Assembly: GCF_001640805.2 (NCBI RefSeq)
Contig: NC_066854.1
Coordinates: 11,431,736 to 11,495,735, forward strand
Origin: Lates calcarifer
Taxonomy: Eukaryota > Chordata > Actinopteri > Centropomidae
Length of the DNA: 64,000 nucleotides
Reading direction: 5' to 3'
The notes below the pieces were generated by a model that was not told the DNA's origin, ran no database searches, and saw only the letters and a list, made by a program, of their open reading frames with translations. A program made the translations under genes and the position numbers. Below are positions 48,485-60,428 of the stretch, one piece after another; position 1 is the first letter of the stretch, and each line of letters opens with the position of its first letter.

Positions 48485-51400
48485 ATATCAAGATCATTTG
48501 ATTCAGAGAGCAGGTGGAGGAGTAAGGTATTCAAAACAGGCTTGCTATGTATTTGATGTTAGTGTTGTTTATAATTTAGCATACCTGGGGAAAGTATGCA
48601 ACTCATGTTTATCTGTCCTGAAGGCTATGGAGTGTGCAGAGGATCTGTGAGTTAGTCTGTTTGATGTATATCCTTGAATTTCCTCCTTCCGCTTGCATCA
48701 AGGCAAACAGCAGTGCTCACTCAGCTTCTCAAAAGACACTGAGGCACTTCAGCAGATTACAGCATCATATAGCGCAGTAACGTTTTTCAAGGTTTTCCAC
48801 ATTTGATTCAAAAGGAGTTATTGTCATCAGTATTATCTGTCATGTTCTAAATGCGTTCATTTAACTTGATTTTAAAGTGGATGTTAAGTATCTACAAAAA
48901 AGTAGTATTTTTCAATTGTTCATACTCTTGAACTGTGTGTGTTTATGTTGGTTCATCAACCATCTAAACTTTTTGTCTGCTACTTTTAGCAAACTTTTTT
49001 CCCACTAGTTTTAGTTAGCAATGTAATTACTTTGATTAGCATTTATCCATTAGACTATTTTTAGCTTCCTAAGTAGCTTTCGTGCAGTCTCTGTGGCAAA
49101 ACATGACCATAAAGAGGTTAGAACTGACTCAGGTGTGAGCAGCTTACTGGTTATTGTGATGATAAATGTGCTCATTTACACTAATTTGTAATCCTTGTGT
49201 GTTTTCCTTCTAAACACAGTTTTTCTTTTTTGTAATTATTTGAGCTGCTCTGCAATAGTTCAGACCCCAGATGTAAAAGTGGCCCTGTTGGGAAACATTG
49301 TGTATCTTACTATACTCACATTGTCTTTATCAATCATGTATGTGAACAGATGGGTCTACAAATACAGCCCTGTGCTAATTACACAGAGGCTTGGATTTGC
49401 ATCAACAAGACTGCACAGTTAAAACATAAGCTACAAAACTTCCTTCCAAACACATAAGTAAAAGAGCATCTTTCATATTTATTCCCGAAACTCTACAGAT
49501 ACAGAATTTGGCCAATTTGAATTCATCTTCCAGCTGATGCGATAGGAGGATACTAAATCCTTGTTGTCTTAATTAGAGCATAGTGAAATGAAACTGCCGA
49601 GGCCCGAAGCTACATTGTAAGATACGTTTGGGAAAATAGTTAATTAGTAATTGTTGCATGAGCTGGATCAAACTCTCTTCAAAACATGAACTCTTTTTCC
49701 ATTTGAAATTTTGGGTTTTTAATTTCATCCCACGGCAAAGAGCTGCTTTTATTCTCTTTTCTGTTGAATTTTTTCCATTTATCCAACATATGATCAGCAG
49801 TTGGACTTTTATGGACAGCCTGAAGTGGTCTCATACAAATAACCACCTCATGATGATTAGTTTCCTTTGATCATAAAATAATTATACCACAAATGTAGAG
49901 ACTGTTCTGTCTCTGTTCTAAGTTGTTTAAAGTTTTCTGTGACCATGAAAAAGGTGTTCTATCATTTGTTTTTACTATCACTTAGGTGTTTTTTTTGTTT
50001 TTTTTTTTTAAGTTAAGGTCACGCAATAACTTTTAAAACTACTACCTATGCACCCAACTGTATTTCCCAAAGTGTAGAACTTTTAGAAGTCTTAGTTCAC
50101 CCAGCCATATTTAAAGTTTGCTACTTCCAGACTTGTTTCTTTTCCACTGCCCAGTGTAAAAGCCTTTCTGTCTTTTTTACTGGGTCACTGACTGTGATTA
50201 AGCTCCTCCAACCCACTGCACAAAGACTTTTAACATTGATTTATCAGGTTTGGTCACTTTCACATCTCACACATCACATCTGCAACAGAGAATTGAGTTA
50301 CCTTTGTCCCCCAATTGGCTCTAAGATGGTATTGTAGTGTGCTTGTAGACTAAACATGGGGTTTTTCAGTCATTAGCTGTGGTCCAGACCACTCTGGCGA
50401 GGACCCGTGGGGAGTTCATTGCCTCATTTGGGATGTAATTAATCTCTATTAAAACCACATCCATCTCACTCCTTACCTGACCCACATCTCACACACAATT
50501 TTGTGCTTCAGAACACAAACCATTGGGAGCATGCCTGAAGAGACAGCAAGGAAAAGGATGAGGAGGTGGCTCCTTTCCAGGAGGTGGGAGACAGACGATT
50601 TTAAAGGCAGGGAAAAAAAGTGGAGGTAAATGGCCACAAAAGATGTATAATCTCACTTGTGACATGTAAAGGCATTTCAAGAGAATAATGGCAGGTTGTG
50701 TCTTCTCTCTAACTGCATACTTGTCAGCTTTTTGTCTCTTTCTCCACTCACTTCTTGCCCTTCACTCTCTGGCCCCATTTCTCTGTCTTCCCATCCCTTT
50801 CTGTCTCTGATAATCTAAGCCAGGCTTAAGCCTCCATCTACTCTATCTCCTTCCCTCTCCCTCACTTCCCCCCTGTCTGATTCAGGTCTCACTGCGAGGC
50901 CCCGCAAAATCCTCAGCAGAGACTGCTTGGCTGGGTCTGTGCTGTTGACAGACAACACAGCTTTAAATGTGAAAACAAGGCTATTTCGAGCAGGCTTTGC
51001 AGAGATGGAATGCATGAATTTATAGACAGAATAGGGGGGGGGGGTCTCACAGACATTTTCTTCACACTTGTTTGACATTTTTCTCCGAACTTGTCAACAC
51101 CAAATGATTTGTGAGAACAGCATGGAGGAAAATGCAAACATTTTGTGCCTGTCACAGCGAGGGCTTTTATCCTAAGACATTACATATACTGCACACGGTT
51201 ATGCATCAAAACATAAGTTCTTACTGATCTGGATTTCCTAATTTTCTGTAGCTCACAGCATTTGCAACTAGTTAAGCTTGGCAAGATAAACAGAACAATG
51301 GAGTTAATATTCAAGTCACTGCCACTTCAGTTATTGTCTACATGAAATACCACTTTCTTGTCCAAAATTACCTTGGGCTTCGATAAGATAACACAAATTC

Positions 51401-52440
51401 AGACAGAGTACCACTATGAATGCCAACTACATTTAAGCTGGACCCCATCAGAGGAATTCATTTCTTTCTCTGTTTGCTGCCAAAAAAGGTAAAGGATTTT
51501 TATATTTTTGTAGCTTTGGCCATGATGTCTATCAGGTAACAGTAATGCTGAAACACAGTGACATTGCTAAAAAGAAGTCAGACAGGCCAGTATACCTCGG
51601 CCATATTGGGCCACGCAAATGACTGATTGCCAGTGCTCAGTGTGCAGGACAGCCTCTGGTCAAACTGGGGCCCTAAGCCACACTTTGTTATACACATTTA
51701 CATTTTCAGACAACATACTCACATTCTACTTGTTTTGCTTTCTCTCTTCTCTTGTTAGATGACATATCTCCTGCAGTAGTGCCGTGCTCTGATCAGTGAG
51801 TGGTCAAATGTTGATTGTCAGTCATTGCAGTCTCCTATCCTCTCCTCTCAAACTCACTCAACTGATTTGACTTGGTGCATGCAGGTATCACTAGCGATGG
51901 TGTGGGGGCTTCACTGGTGACACTTGATTGTACTGTGTAACTGTGCCGCATATGCCCATAACATGAGGCCCCCATCACATGGGAAGACATCGGAAGTCAT
52001 GTGTTGCGTGCGTTGCCATGTAGGAAGTGATGCTGTGGAAGTTGAGGTGATGGTTGTCTTATTGTGCTATTTGCCATTATGTTAATGATAACCACATTTT
52101 CCCCTACCCTTTCTTTTCCTGTTTTCTCCAATAACCTGAAGTCGATGTAATGCCATGTTTTCATGAAATCTGTTTTCTTTTTCTATGCCACTGCCCTGTT
52201 TGTTCTAATTAGATGCACCTGATGCTGCTTTGACTGTGACGACCACTGAGCCTGCACACTGAGGAGGAAGCCATCAGCCGCAGGGTTTGTACCTGTTAAA
52301 ATACATGAACTTTAACTGTTGCTCTAACTGGTTATTTGACAAAAACAGTGATTTTATGTCACAGAACAAGAGGGCTGCTTGAATACAACTGCTTCGATCA
52401 GATTGTTAGTTTGTGGTATTGTGAGACTCGGAAGAAGTAT
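48485..52440. other. Non-coding sequence
   Basis: About 4 kb without a gene. A T run lies at 49990-50010, a G run of about eleven at 51034-51044, and a pyrimidine-rich stretch at 50700-50880. Frames of 60-87 codons have no domain. Confidence 0.4.
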
Positions 52441-52446
52441 TCATGC

Positions 52447-52830
52447 AGCAACTACCATGTTTTGCAAAGTAAAACTACTGTTTTTGTCACTGGAGTCTGG
52501 TAGCAATATATATATCAATGTTTCTGTCTAAACAAACTTACTCTTGAGTAAAAAGGCCTGTCTCTATAGGAATCCTATCCAGACACAATCTGTCTGGAAT
52601 GAGCACTTAAGTGGACGCACAATTTCCCATTGGATTACATTGCAGCAGCTGTTTGCAGTGGTGGGTTCTCATTTTTTGCTCAATACTGCAGCAGTTCCAA
52701 AGGTTTGTGTCAGTATCTATCATTTACATCCAAAAACATGGGGAACTAAGGCCTTACAAAATTCATTTCCCAAATGTAATAACTGGAATTTCCCACTAAC
52801 AGCGACTGACTCTCCACATGATGTGATTTA
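52447..52830 (+). repeat. Dispersed repeat B, copy 2
   Basis: Aligns over its first 100 bases with 3485-3590 and continues through GGCCTGTCTCTATAGGAATC, ACAATCTGTCTGGAATGAGC and GCAGCAGCTGTTTGCAGTGG, text that I associate with the same fish repeat. The 95-codon frame inside is part of the element, not a gene. Confidence 0.6.
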
Positions 52831-52834
52831 GTTT

Positions 52835-54370
52835 TTTATGTAATTCCATTTCTCAGCTGTTCTCAGTATGATGTTGTATCACTACAGCTCTGCCTGACCT
52901 CCTGCAATCATTTCATCTCCCTCGTCAATTTCTCCCTGTACCATTCTTGGGCTGATAAGCTTGCTCTGTTTGCAGTCCCTCCCATCACCCACACAAATCC
53001 AGGCTGAACGCAGGTATACGGCAAAAAAAAGCTGATTGACAATGTGAGACCTGAAAAATCCTGCACAGTGTCAAGGCTATCTGTACGGAAAATTCAATCA
53101 CACCTCGTGTGTCCGGGAGATGAATAGCTGCCATTATTCATACTCGACACAGGGTGCTCTGCATGTGTTGTATACGTGAGTGCAAGAGAGGAAACAGATT
53201 ATTCCTACAGACTGTGCAGCTGATAAAAGTTTTTAGCGATAATCAAACACCAAAATCGATTCAACAAAGTGCTGTTACTGGGAAATGTGGGGGGGGGGAC
53301 TATTACCCAGCAGGCTGAGGGGAAACGCAAGGTCAACTGTTACATTACAACAGAGGCTTCGTCCTCTCTCCTATCGCTTCCAATTTACTTAATACAGGAG
53401 AAGTGTTCGTCTTCCCTGCGCTCTGGAAGATAATCGACAATGAAATTAAGTGGCGGCGGGCCTGTGTCAGTGGGGGATTGTGGAGAATGTGACAGCTCAG
53501 GGCTGATGGGAGATAATCGCAGGACACAATAACTGTTGCCAAGAGAATTTGCTCCAGGCTTCTTAATGGTCATAATAACTGTAACCTTGTCTAGCAGTGT
53601 AAGGTAAGTCAAATACAGCACAAACATTTTGTTTGAGTGCATGGACACACACACCCAAAAGTTCATGGGTACACACTCTTGCAAACACATAAGCTCACAA
53701 ACATTTTTCTCTCACACTAGACAGAAGGTCACATGTGTGAATTATGTCACTGTCAGCTCAAACTCTCCCCCCTGGAGCAATATCGACCCCAATACACACA
53801 CACACACACTTGGAAGGAGTATACACTTACCAAATCATGACAAATCATCCTTTCCACTGGCTGTCCCACCTTAGGGGGTTGTAACAACAGTGTCAGCTCA
53901 GATGAGGAAAGAGGCGGCTCACCGACATGAAGTCATTGAAGCTGGCGACTGCTTTTACTTTCATGTTATCAGGCTGCTTTAATTCATTACCCTCTTTGAG
54001 GTTTGTCAGGGAAATTGGAGCTGAACAAAGTTTCCAAGAAATTTCTTTAATCTTGCTTGTTTCATCTTTTTTTTTTTTTTTTTTTTGGTTGGTGGTGGTG
54101 GTGGGGGTTTGATTTGTCGGGTGTCACTTTGGGTGAGGCAGCTGTTGAACAGCAAGCAATTCGATGCAGTTTAATCTCTCAATTTGTGTGACACTGAGTT
54201 TTAATGTTTCGACATTAGTGTTTTCAGCCTGTTTTTCATGTAATGTTTTTTTTCTTGCATGTTAATGGTAAATTAGGATAAGAGCCAACACTCACTCACT
54301 CTCAGCATTTTCACTAAGTCTTTCCTCTTGTGAGCGTTCAGCTGGCTGACTAAACACTGTAAAACCAGTG
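52835..54370. other. Non-coding sequence
   Basis: Contains a (G)9 run at about 53290, (CA)n at 53792-53809, and a poly(T) run followed by (GGT)n at 54067-54105. The block 53430-53590 is repeat-free with TAATCG words and may be a conserved element. No gene seen. Confidence 0.4.
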
Positions 54371-54377
54371 TCTGTCA

Positions 54378-54425
54378 GTGATAATTACTTATGCAAATAG
54401 GCACCGTGCAGTAATTACACGCTGC
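54378..54425. promoter_or_regulatory. POU/homeodomain motif cluster
   Basis: A perfect octamer ATGCAAAT (54391-54398) sits between two TAATTAC words (about 54382-54388 and 54412-54418). Octamers bind POU factors and TAATTA cores bind homeodomain factors. Close clustering suggests an enhancer core, but both motifs are short and AT-rich. Confidence 0.3.
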
Positions 54426-54714
54426 CAACAGAATAAACACATACACATGTACACACGCATTGTAGTCAATGCAAGGTAAATCAGCATTGTCTGTCTGTTA
54501 TTAAAAAGTATCATTGTTAGACAGAATCAAAAGGTTAACAGTAAAACCTCAGCTCTGTTTTCTGATAACAGTATTTAGTCATGAACAAATGAAAGTAATT
54601 GTGGCTCAGTTGGTTCTCTGTCAGCCACCTGACCCAGTCATTTTCACACAGCTGTATATTTTCAGAATACTAGCTCACAAACAGAAAGAGATGTTTTTTG
54701 TCATTACTGGCTAA

Positions 54715-54960
54715 TACAGTGGTTCTCAACCTAGGACTCTGGAACAGTCAAGAGGCTCCAGGGTATGTCTGAGTGGTCACTGGTTGTATTAATTATTATA
54801 TAATTTAATATTAACAATGTATCAGCTGACTATGTGGGACGTGAGGAGGGTTGGCTATTACCACCCAACCATGCACTTCCTCTCAGCCTTAAGAAAGTTT
54901 CTGACTGTAACAGAAGTTTTAATCAAATTTTGAGAAAATTGGTAAAAGAAAATGTGAATG
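54715..54960 (+). mobile_element. Possible hAT-like DNA element fragment
   Basis: Opens with CAGTGGTTCTCAACC, the classic left terminus of several hAT non-autonomous families, and continues GGACTCTGGAAC and GACGTGAGGAGGGTTGG as in fish copies. A matching right end was not found. Confidence 0.5.
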
Positions 54961-54964
54961 AATG

Positions 54965-56220
54965 AAATTCCACACAGATTGGATGTTTTTGTCAGGTACC
55001 ATTTTCTTGTCTTTTCAGTGCAGCAGACACTTCAGTGGACATTTAAGTCACATGCTTAAGGTATGTCGTGATTTATTCACATTACCGCTGGACAGTACAC
55101 CGACATTTTTCATGTCAGCCAAGTGTTAAACCTTTTTTGTGATGTTTCAAGATATTTTTGTAAATTTGTTTAGGTTGAAACGTAGCTTAGGTCAGCTAGT
55201 GAACATAGTGGCAAATTTAGCAGCTAAATAGCCACAAATGTCTTTTATAAGTTGGGGAATATTGAGCCTGCAGTCATCAGGTGGATAGAAACACATTTCC
55301 AAATTAATATTAATGTTGCTCCATTTGTGTAAATAGGCAACTGATTTTAGTCCCAACAGCTTTATATGATGATACAATAACACAGTGCCGTGTTTATAGG
55401 TTGGGGAAACATTCTGTTACACAAACTGCTGTATGTTTTGGTGTAATACCTGTAATTTAAAAGCAGAGGAGCTTTAAAAACATTATCACTATAAATCTGT
55501 TATTACTCTGCAGGTTTTTTGTGTTGCAGGTTTTACATTTCTGGAGTTTCTACTCTCCCATGACTTCTGTGACTTCAAATTTTCCAAAAACACTTCCAAC
55601 CATCTGGCTCAGGAGAGAGAGAACAGGTGGGAACTTGCTGCTTTCAGCTGTGAGGTTAAACACGTAGGTGGGGTGCAAAACGGCCGACAATGAAAACACA
55701 ATATGTTTTGTGGCTGCATTGCATTCTGGTCTACTGAGACCGTTGTCAGATGAGAAATTGGTATCTCTGCCTCTGCTATGATGGATGTCTCCCTGTGGGA
55801 TTCTCCATCATCAGAGCAAAGTGGTGCATCTTAAGAGAAGATCTCGCACTGGGACTGATGTTTATCTTTCCCTACATGTCTTTTTTTTGTAGAAAGAGAA
55901 AGTTCGTTTGTACAAAGAGCACCATCAGTAGCTGTGTTATTAGTGTTTCATTGCATGCTCTTGTGGGAAAAAATGCAGGTTTCACTATTTGTGAAATGGT
56001 GACGTATAAAAGACAGGTGATTTTTTTTTCATTCTAAAGAGAAAAAAATCTTGTTTTAATGTTTTGCTTTTAATGTTCTACAGTTTTTCATGTAACACGT
56101 GCAAAAACACACGTTTTAACAAGAAACGTGTAGACGTTGAAATGAGAAACAGATCCAGTCACTGTCTAAAGAGAAGATAGTGTAACCTACAGCTAGAATA
56201 ATTCACAACCACTGTTTATA
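54965..56220. other. Non-coding sequence
   Basis: No gene recognised. The 95-codon frame at 55750-56037 shows no domain. Confidence 0.4.
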
Positions 56221-56227
56221 TGGTGAA

Positions 56228-56462
56228 GGTGGCACAGTGGTTAGCACTGTCACCTCACAGTAAGTTCACCGGGGGATTTTCTGTGCAGTGGGTTCTCTCC
56301 AGGTACTCTGGTTTCGTCCCACAGTCCAAAGACATGCATGTTGGGTAAACTGCTCACTTGTCTCTATATGTCAGGCCTGTGATAGACTGGTGAACTCCCA
56401 CCCAGTGTCAGCTGGCTCCAGCCACCCTTAAAGGATAAGCAGTATAGATAATGGATGGATGT
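56228..56462 (+). mobile_element. Retroposon with tRNA-like head and (GGAT)n tail
   Basis: GGTGGCACAGTGGTTAGCAC TGTCACCTCACAG is a tRNA-type A box region. The B box is degraded or deleted. The body TACTCTGGTTTCGTCCCACA GTCCAAAGACATGCATG and the end GGATAAGCAGTATAGATAAT followed by GGATGGATG are typical of a very abundant fish retroposon. Confidence 0.75.
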
Positions 56463-56464
56463 TT

Positions 56465-58250
56465 TATATGGTCTGATCAACTTTTAAGACAGAGTGTAAA
56501 TCCATGTGTCCAACAGTTCATTAGCCACTTGTCCTGTGCAGTGTAACATGAATACAATTTTTCTGGAGAAAAGGTAATTTACAATATGTCTCTAATAAGG
56601 ACAAAAAGGTGGCCTGGGTAGAGTGGTAAGGATTAAACTGGTACAACAGTCAAAATCAACCCGTTCTGTCTACATTCATGAGCACAGGTGGTAAACAGCA
56701 GTCAGCCTGTTTCTGCAAATTGCACGTTTCATTATCAGCGGCCCAGTAACAGGCTGATGTCTTAGTTCAGTCGTACTTTTAAGCTCGCTCAGTGGGACGT
56801 AAGAGCCGTGTAGTGCAACAAGACTCAGCGAGCTGGCTGAGCATCAGCCGGGCTCACAGGTTTTCAGTCAAGCATCACTTCAAGGTCAATCATTGCCTCG
56901 TTTACTGAAAAGCTATTTGCTAATCCCGCTAATGGGCGTGTTCAGAGACTGTATCTGATTGAGAATTTGCTCTCAGAGAGCATGCTATTTAGACAGCAGC
57001 ACATTAATGTTATCTTGGGTTATTTCAAGGGGATTGAGCAAGGGGATTTCTCAGGAAGTCGAGGTGAAATGAGAAATATCAGCTGGGCAGGAGGTGCAAC
57101 AAATCACAAGGAGATGGTTGCCCTGGGTCTCAGAAGCAGCAGCTGCATCAACAATGAACGCCAAGCCATGATATAGGTCAATATGGCTGTCCACACACTG
57201 TTTTTATTCATCCCTGTGGGGTGTTGTCTTATCACTGGGTCAGCAAAGCAAAGACCCCAAAGAGCTCGTAAGCTTCTCCATCTTAAAGACGGCACATTCT
57301 AGCTGGGTATCCTGCTTTCCCAGTGAATTAGGAGATTAAATGCTGGACTTCATACATGCAAAACATGCGCTCCTCCACTGAGCAGCATCCAAGGTCAAAG
57401 AGCTGCAGTACACACGGATGTGGCTCTGCATGAGATGTGGATCAGATGTGATGTGTGTCCAGATTGGCCTGCCTGTTTACAGAATGCAGGGCTTTCATCG
57501 TCGGTATGCGTCGCTGCGGTGCGTTTGATATAAGCGAGAGACTGTGAGTGATTTAGGCAGGCTGTGCACACAGATTTTATTCAGAAATGCCAAATGGCAC
57601 ATTAATGAGGCTTATTTCTTTACTGTAAAATGAAAAATACACAAGTAAACGCATTATACAAAATAATCACTTTGATTTTAAGAACCACACATGCTTGTTA
57701 TTTAGAAATGTTGAATTTAGGGTGACAAAGGGCTGTGCTTAATGCAAGCTGAGCTGCTTACCCAGCCTGATAAAAAGCCTCTACAACTTGTCTGCAGAAC
57801 CTTAAATTATCACTTGACTGCCTCAGTGATAGATAGACTCACCCATGGCCAGCTACAGTGCCCAGAACTTAACAATATTCACAGGCTGTAATTTATGATC
57901 TATGTCTTGCCTTTATAATTGCGATTTTTATCAGGTGTATTCACGGTTACAAACAACGTAACATCAAGATAAAGAGGAAATTGAAATCTGTTTTTAATGG
58001 AGGCATAATGTAAATCACCCATATGTCCCAAGAGTGTGTGGAATGTGCAGAATACTAGATGGTCTTTACACAATGTAGTACATGTCAAAGGTCACCTTCA
58101 GTGATTGAAAGGTGTTTAAATTAAGAATATTACTAAATGGACCCATGTGCCCATTCAGTCAGTGTGTTACTTGAAAATAAATGCTACTGGGACAAATGTA
58201 ATCAGCAACTCAGTTCATTTAAACAACACCAGAGCCTCCATACAGCAATA
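56465..58250. other. Non-coding sequence
   Basis: No gene or repeat recognised. CpG-bearing patches lie at 56760-56880 and 57490-57550. Confidence 0.4.
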
Positions 58251-58253
58251 GTT

Positions 58254-58480
58254 TAACATTTTGATATTTATTTGCTCTCTTTCTGAGTTAGATAAGATGA
58301 ATACCATTCCAAGCATGAGGCTATAGCCAGGAAATGATAAACTTAGCTTAGCATAAAGAGTGGTAGCAGGGGGAACTGGTTAGCTTGGTTCATCCCAGTA
58401 TTTAAAAAGAATCTGCCATCCAGTCCCTCTGAAGTCCAATATTTAATACCTTATGTCTTGTGTGTTTAGTTTGTACACCA
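58254..58480 (-). repeat. Dispersed repeat C, copy 2
   Basis: TTTAACATTTTGATATTTAT, TTAGATAAGATGAATACCAT, TTAGCTTAGCATAAAGAGTG and GTAGCAGGGGGAACTGGTTA match the fish repeat whose opposite arm is seen at 37545-37785. The tail (ATACCTTATGTCTTGTGTGT, TTGTACACCAACA) also fits. Confidence 0.6.
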
Positions 58481-58966
58481 ACAGAGTGTTCCTGGAGTCT
58501 CTGCTGAGTTCCTGCCTCCTGAACAGGATTCCTGACTTAGCCAGTGATGTTAAGAAGCCAGCTGTGAACATTTCCCATGTGAGTTACACACAGTAGTGGA
58601 ACCAAGAGGCACTTTGCTGCTTTTTTGGCAGAGGGAACCCACCCCCTGACACCTCTAGGTACATGGAGAGAAAATCTCCATCACACATCTGGTAAGCAGA
58701 GCCGGTTTTATGCAGGCATAGTTAAGGGGTCGGTCAGAAATGTGAAGGGAGCATCGCTGGTACACATCCTGCCACAGCAGTGCTGCTATGGTGACTTCAA
58801 TTCATTAAACCTGTCTGTTTACATGTATGTATTTATTCAAGGCTTTAACTGTCTCAGTGTGGTAAATCTTCATCATGTAGAGGATCACGGACACAGACGG
58901 TCGTGGTGATGAAGTGGGACCTGCGGTATTATTAATCAGGTTATTTGTTGGACTTGTGTTTTCCAG

Positions 58967-59066
58967 GTTTCCTGCTTTAGCTGCTGCAGCCTGGACACAA
59001 ACACGAGCTCCCACCTCACAAACCAAAGAAGAAGAAGTTCTTTGAAACCAGGACTGAGTCCTCCAG
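58967..59066 (+). CDS. Candidate exon with KFFETRTE cassette, unidentified gene
   Basis: Acceptor TGTTTTCCAG ends at 58966 and a donor GTATTT begins at 59067. In one frame the second half reads KKKKFFETRTESS and continues in frame into the next two predicted exons. A TAG lies in this frame near the exon start (about 58978-58980), so translation would begin later; the first in-frame ATG is in the next exon. This exon may therefore be mostly or wholly leader. The FFETRTE block recurs three times at 62.1-63.1 kb. No family recognised. Confidence 0.35.
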
Positions 59067-59404
59067 GTATTTCACAAACACGAGAGCACTAACATTATAG
59101 ATCTTCAGTAACTCATCTTAAGTCTGAATAATTTTGTCTGTCTCCTTCCCCCTCTCTTGCTGCCTGTCCTCTTGCTCTCTCAACCAAATTTAGTTCAAAT
59201 TTCAACAGACTTTTCCAGTGTTGGACAAGTTATGATGAGTCCAGATTCACCTAGTTCACACTCTGGTTTCTTTGTACATCTACTGTCTTTTACTTCTTTA
59301 TCTTTTGACAGTTTCAAGTTTAACACCCAGAAACTCTGTGCTTTTATTTTGACGTGTTAAGAGTCAGATCTTTACATTAATGTTTGTTGTGTTTTTCTCC
59401 ACAG

Positions 59405-59466
59405 GATTCAAACTGGAACCACGGACCCATCACAGAGAGAAGAGACAGACGTGAAGATGTTGTCAG
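59405..59466 (+). CDS. Candidate second exon, carries a possible start codon
   Basis: Acceptor TTTTTCTCCACAG (ends 59404) and donor GTCAGTG (from 59467) bound a 62-base exon. If joined to 58967-59066 the frame stays open (AG|G junction), and the downstream ATG in GTGAAGATGTTG at 59455-59457 begins M-L-S-G, with G at -3. The splice phase carries exactly into the next candidate exon. Product unknown. Confidence 0.35.
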
Positions 59467-59570
59467 GTCAGTGTTTTCAGTTGAACAACAGGAAAGCAAC
59501 ACAGTTTACAGCAGTTAGATGGTGGAGCTCTTTTATTTCATTAACAGCTTCATTCTTTCATCCACTTCAG

Positions 59571-59638
59571 GTCTTCAGCTGCTGTCGTCTTCTCCTCCTG
59601 CACAGAGAACAACACACATTGATCACACAAACTCATCT
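59571..59638 (+). CDS. Candidate third exon, unidentified gene
   Basis: Acceptor TTTCATCCACTTCAG (ends 59570) and strong donor GTAAGTCC (from 59639). The 68-base exon continues the open frame from 59405-59466 and ends on a codon boundary, giving a peptide beginning MLSGLQLLSSSPPAQRTTH. Ser/Thr/Pro rich and without a known domain. The next exon could not be located. Confidence 0.35.
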
Positions 59639-59870
59639 GTAAGTCCAAATAGTTTTTTACATATTAGACACTTTACTGTACTGTTACATTTAGTGACTCC
59701 TGGCTACACTGTGACTTTTATATATATATTTTGGATTACTATTACTTTTACATTACTTCTCTTATTACACTTTCCTGATAGACAGTGTTCTGTGTTGGAC
59801 AGTGTGTGACTTTAACCATGAAAACACAGAAAAATATCCAACATTACAGCTGAAACTGAACATTTGACTA

Positions 59871-59965
59871 AATAGATAGATAGATGACTTTACTCATCCC
59901 TAAAGGGAAATTCGGTCGTCACAGTAGTCCATATGTGAATGCAACAGGGGCAATAGAAATCTAAA
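59871..59965 (-). mobile_element. Non-LTR retrotransposon 3' tail, reverse orientation
   Basis: (TAGA)n followed by TGACTTTACTCATCCCTAAA GGGAAATTCGGTCGTCACAG is the inverted 3' end of a common fish retroelement that ends in tetranucleotide repeats. Confidence 0.6.
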
Positions 59966-60179
59966 ACATATCTATGTCAAATCTACAAACCACACAGCAC
60001 ACTCAGTGTTTCTAACCAGAGGGCCAATGAACTGTTGAATCTCAGTTCCCTTTAAATGTAACGTGTCTGCGTCCAATTATGTCTTCTTTGTGCAATATTT
60101 CTGGAATATATATAATAAATGGATATTGTTCACAAGGATTTTTAGCTTTATGTTCATTGTTCCTCAGAAGCGAGTAGGT

Positions 60180-60284
60180 GGAGCAGAATCAGTCGACCAA
60201 TCAGCGTTTCGTATGCCGACGTTGGCTGGCGTGTGACGTCATCGTTCTGGACCTCGAGGAGGAGAGCAGGTCGGCGGAGGAACA
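60180..60284 (+). promoter_or_regulatory. TATA-less promoter with CCAAT box and CRE
   Basis: CpG-rich block containing ACCAATCAGCG (CCAAT at 60197-60201, an NF-Y type site) and a perfect cAMP response element TGACGTCA at 60234-60241, 33 bases further on. Spacing and composition are those of housekeeping-type vertebrate promoters. Transcription on the plus strand is inferred from the exon and donor that follow. Confidence 0.6.
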
Positions 60285-60365
60285 ATGGCGAAAAGTCGAG
60301 TGAAAATACAGAGTAAAATCAACGTTTTACGCCATCGTTTTTACCTGGGGTTGTTGTCGCTGTGA
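60285..60365 (+). other. 26-codon ORF in the first exon
   Basis: AACAATGGCG gives a strong start context (A at -3, G at +4). The frame, rich in basic residues (begins MAKSRVKIQSKIN), stops at TGA 60363-60365 before the donor. It is either an upstream reading frame or the end of translation on this exon. Confidence 0.4.
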
Positions 60366-60391
60366 GAAACTTTGTTGCCGAAGAAGCGCGG

Positions 60392-60428
60392 ATGTTACAA
60401 CACACGCCGAGCTCACCTGCAGCAGGAG
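60392..60428 (+). CDS. Candidate first coding exon segment, unidentified gene
   Basis: ATG at 60392 starts MLQHTPSSPAAG and runs into a consensus donor GTAAGG at 60429. The exon as a whole probably begins near 60250. Splicing to 61336 keeps the frame open. The ATG lies after a stronger one at 60285, so its use is uncertain. No family recognised. Confidence 0.35.

Noticed and set aside
51034..51044. G-quadruplex at a G run
   Set aside because: A single run of about eleven G without neighbouring G tracts, more likely a simple homopolymer or a sequencing-length artefact.
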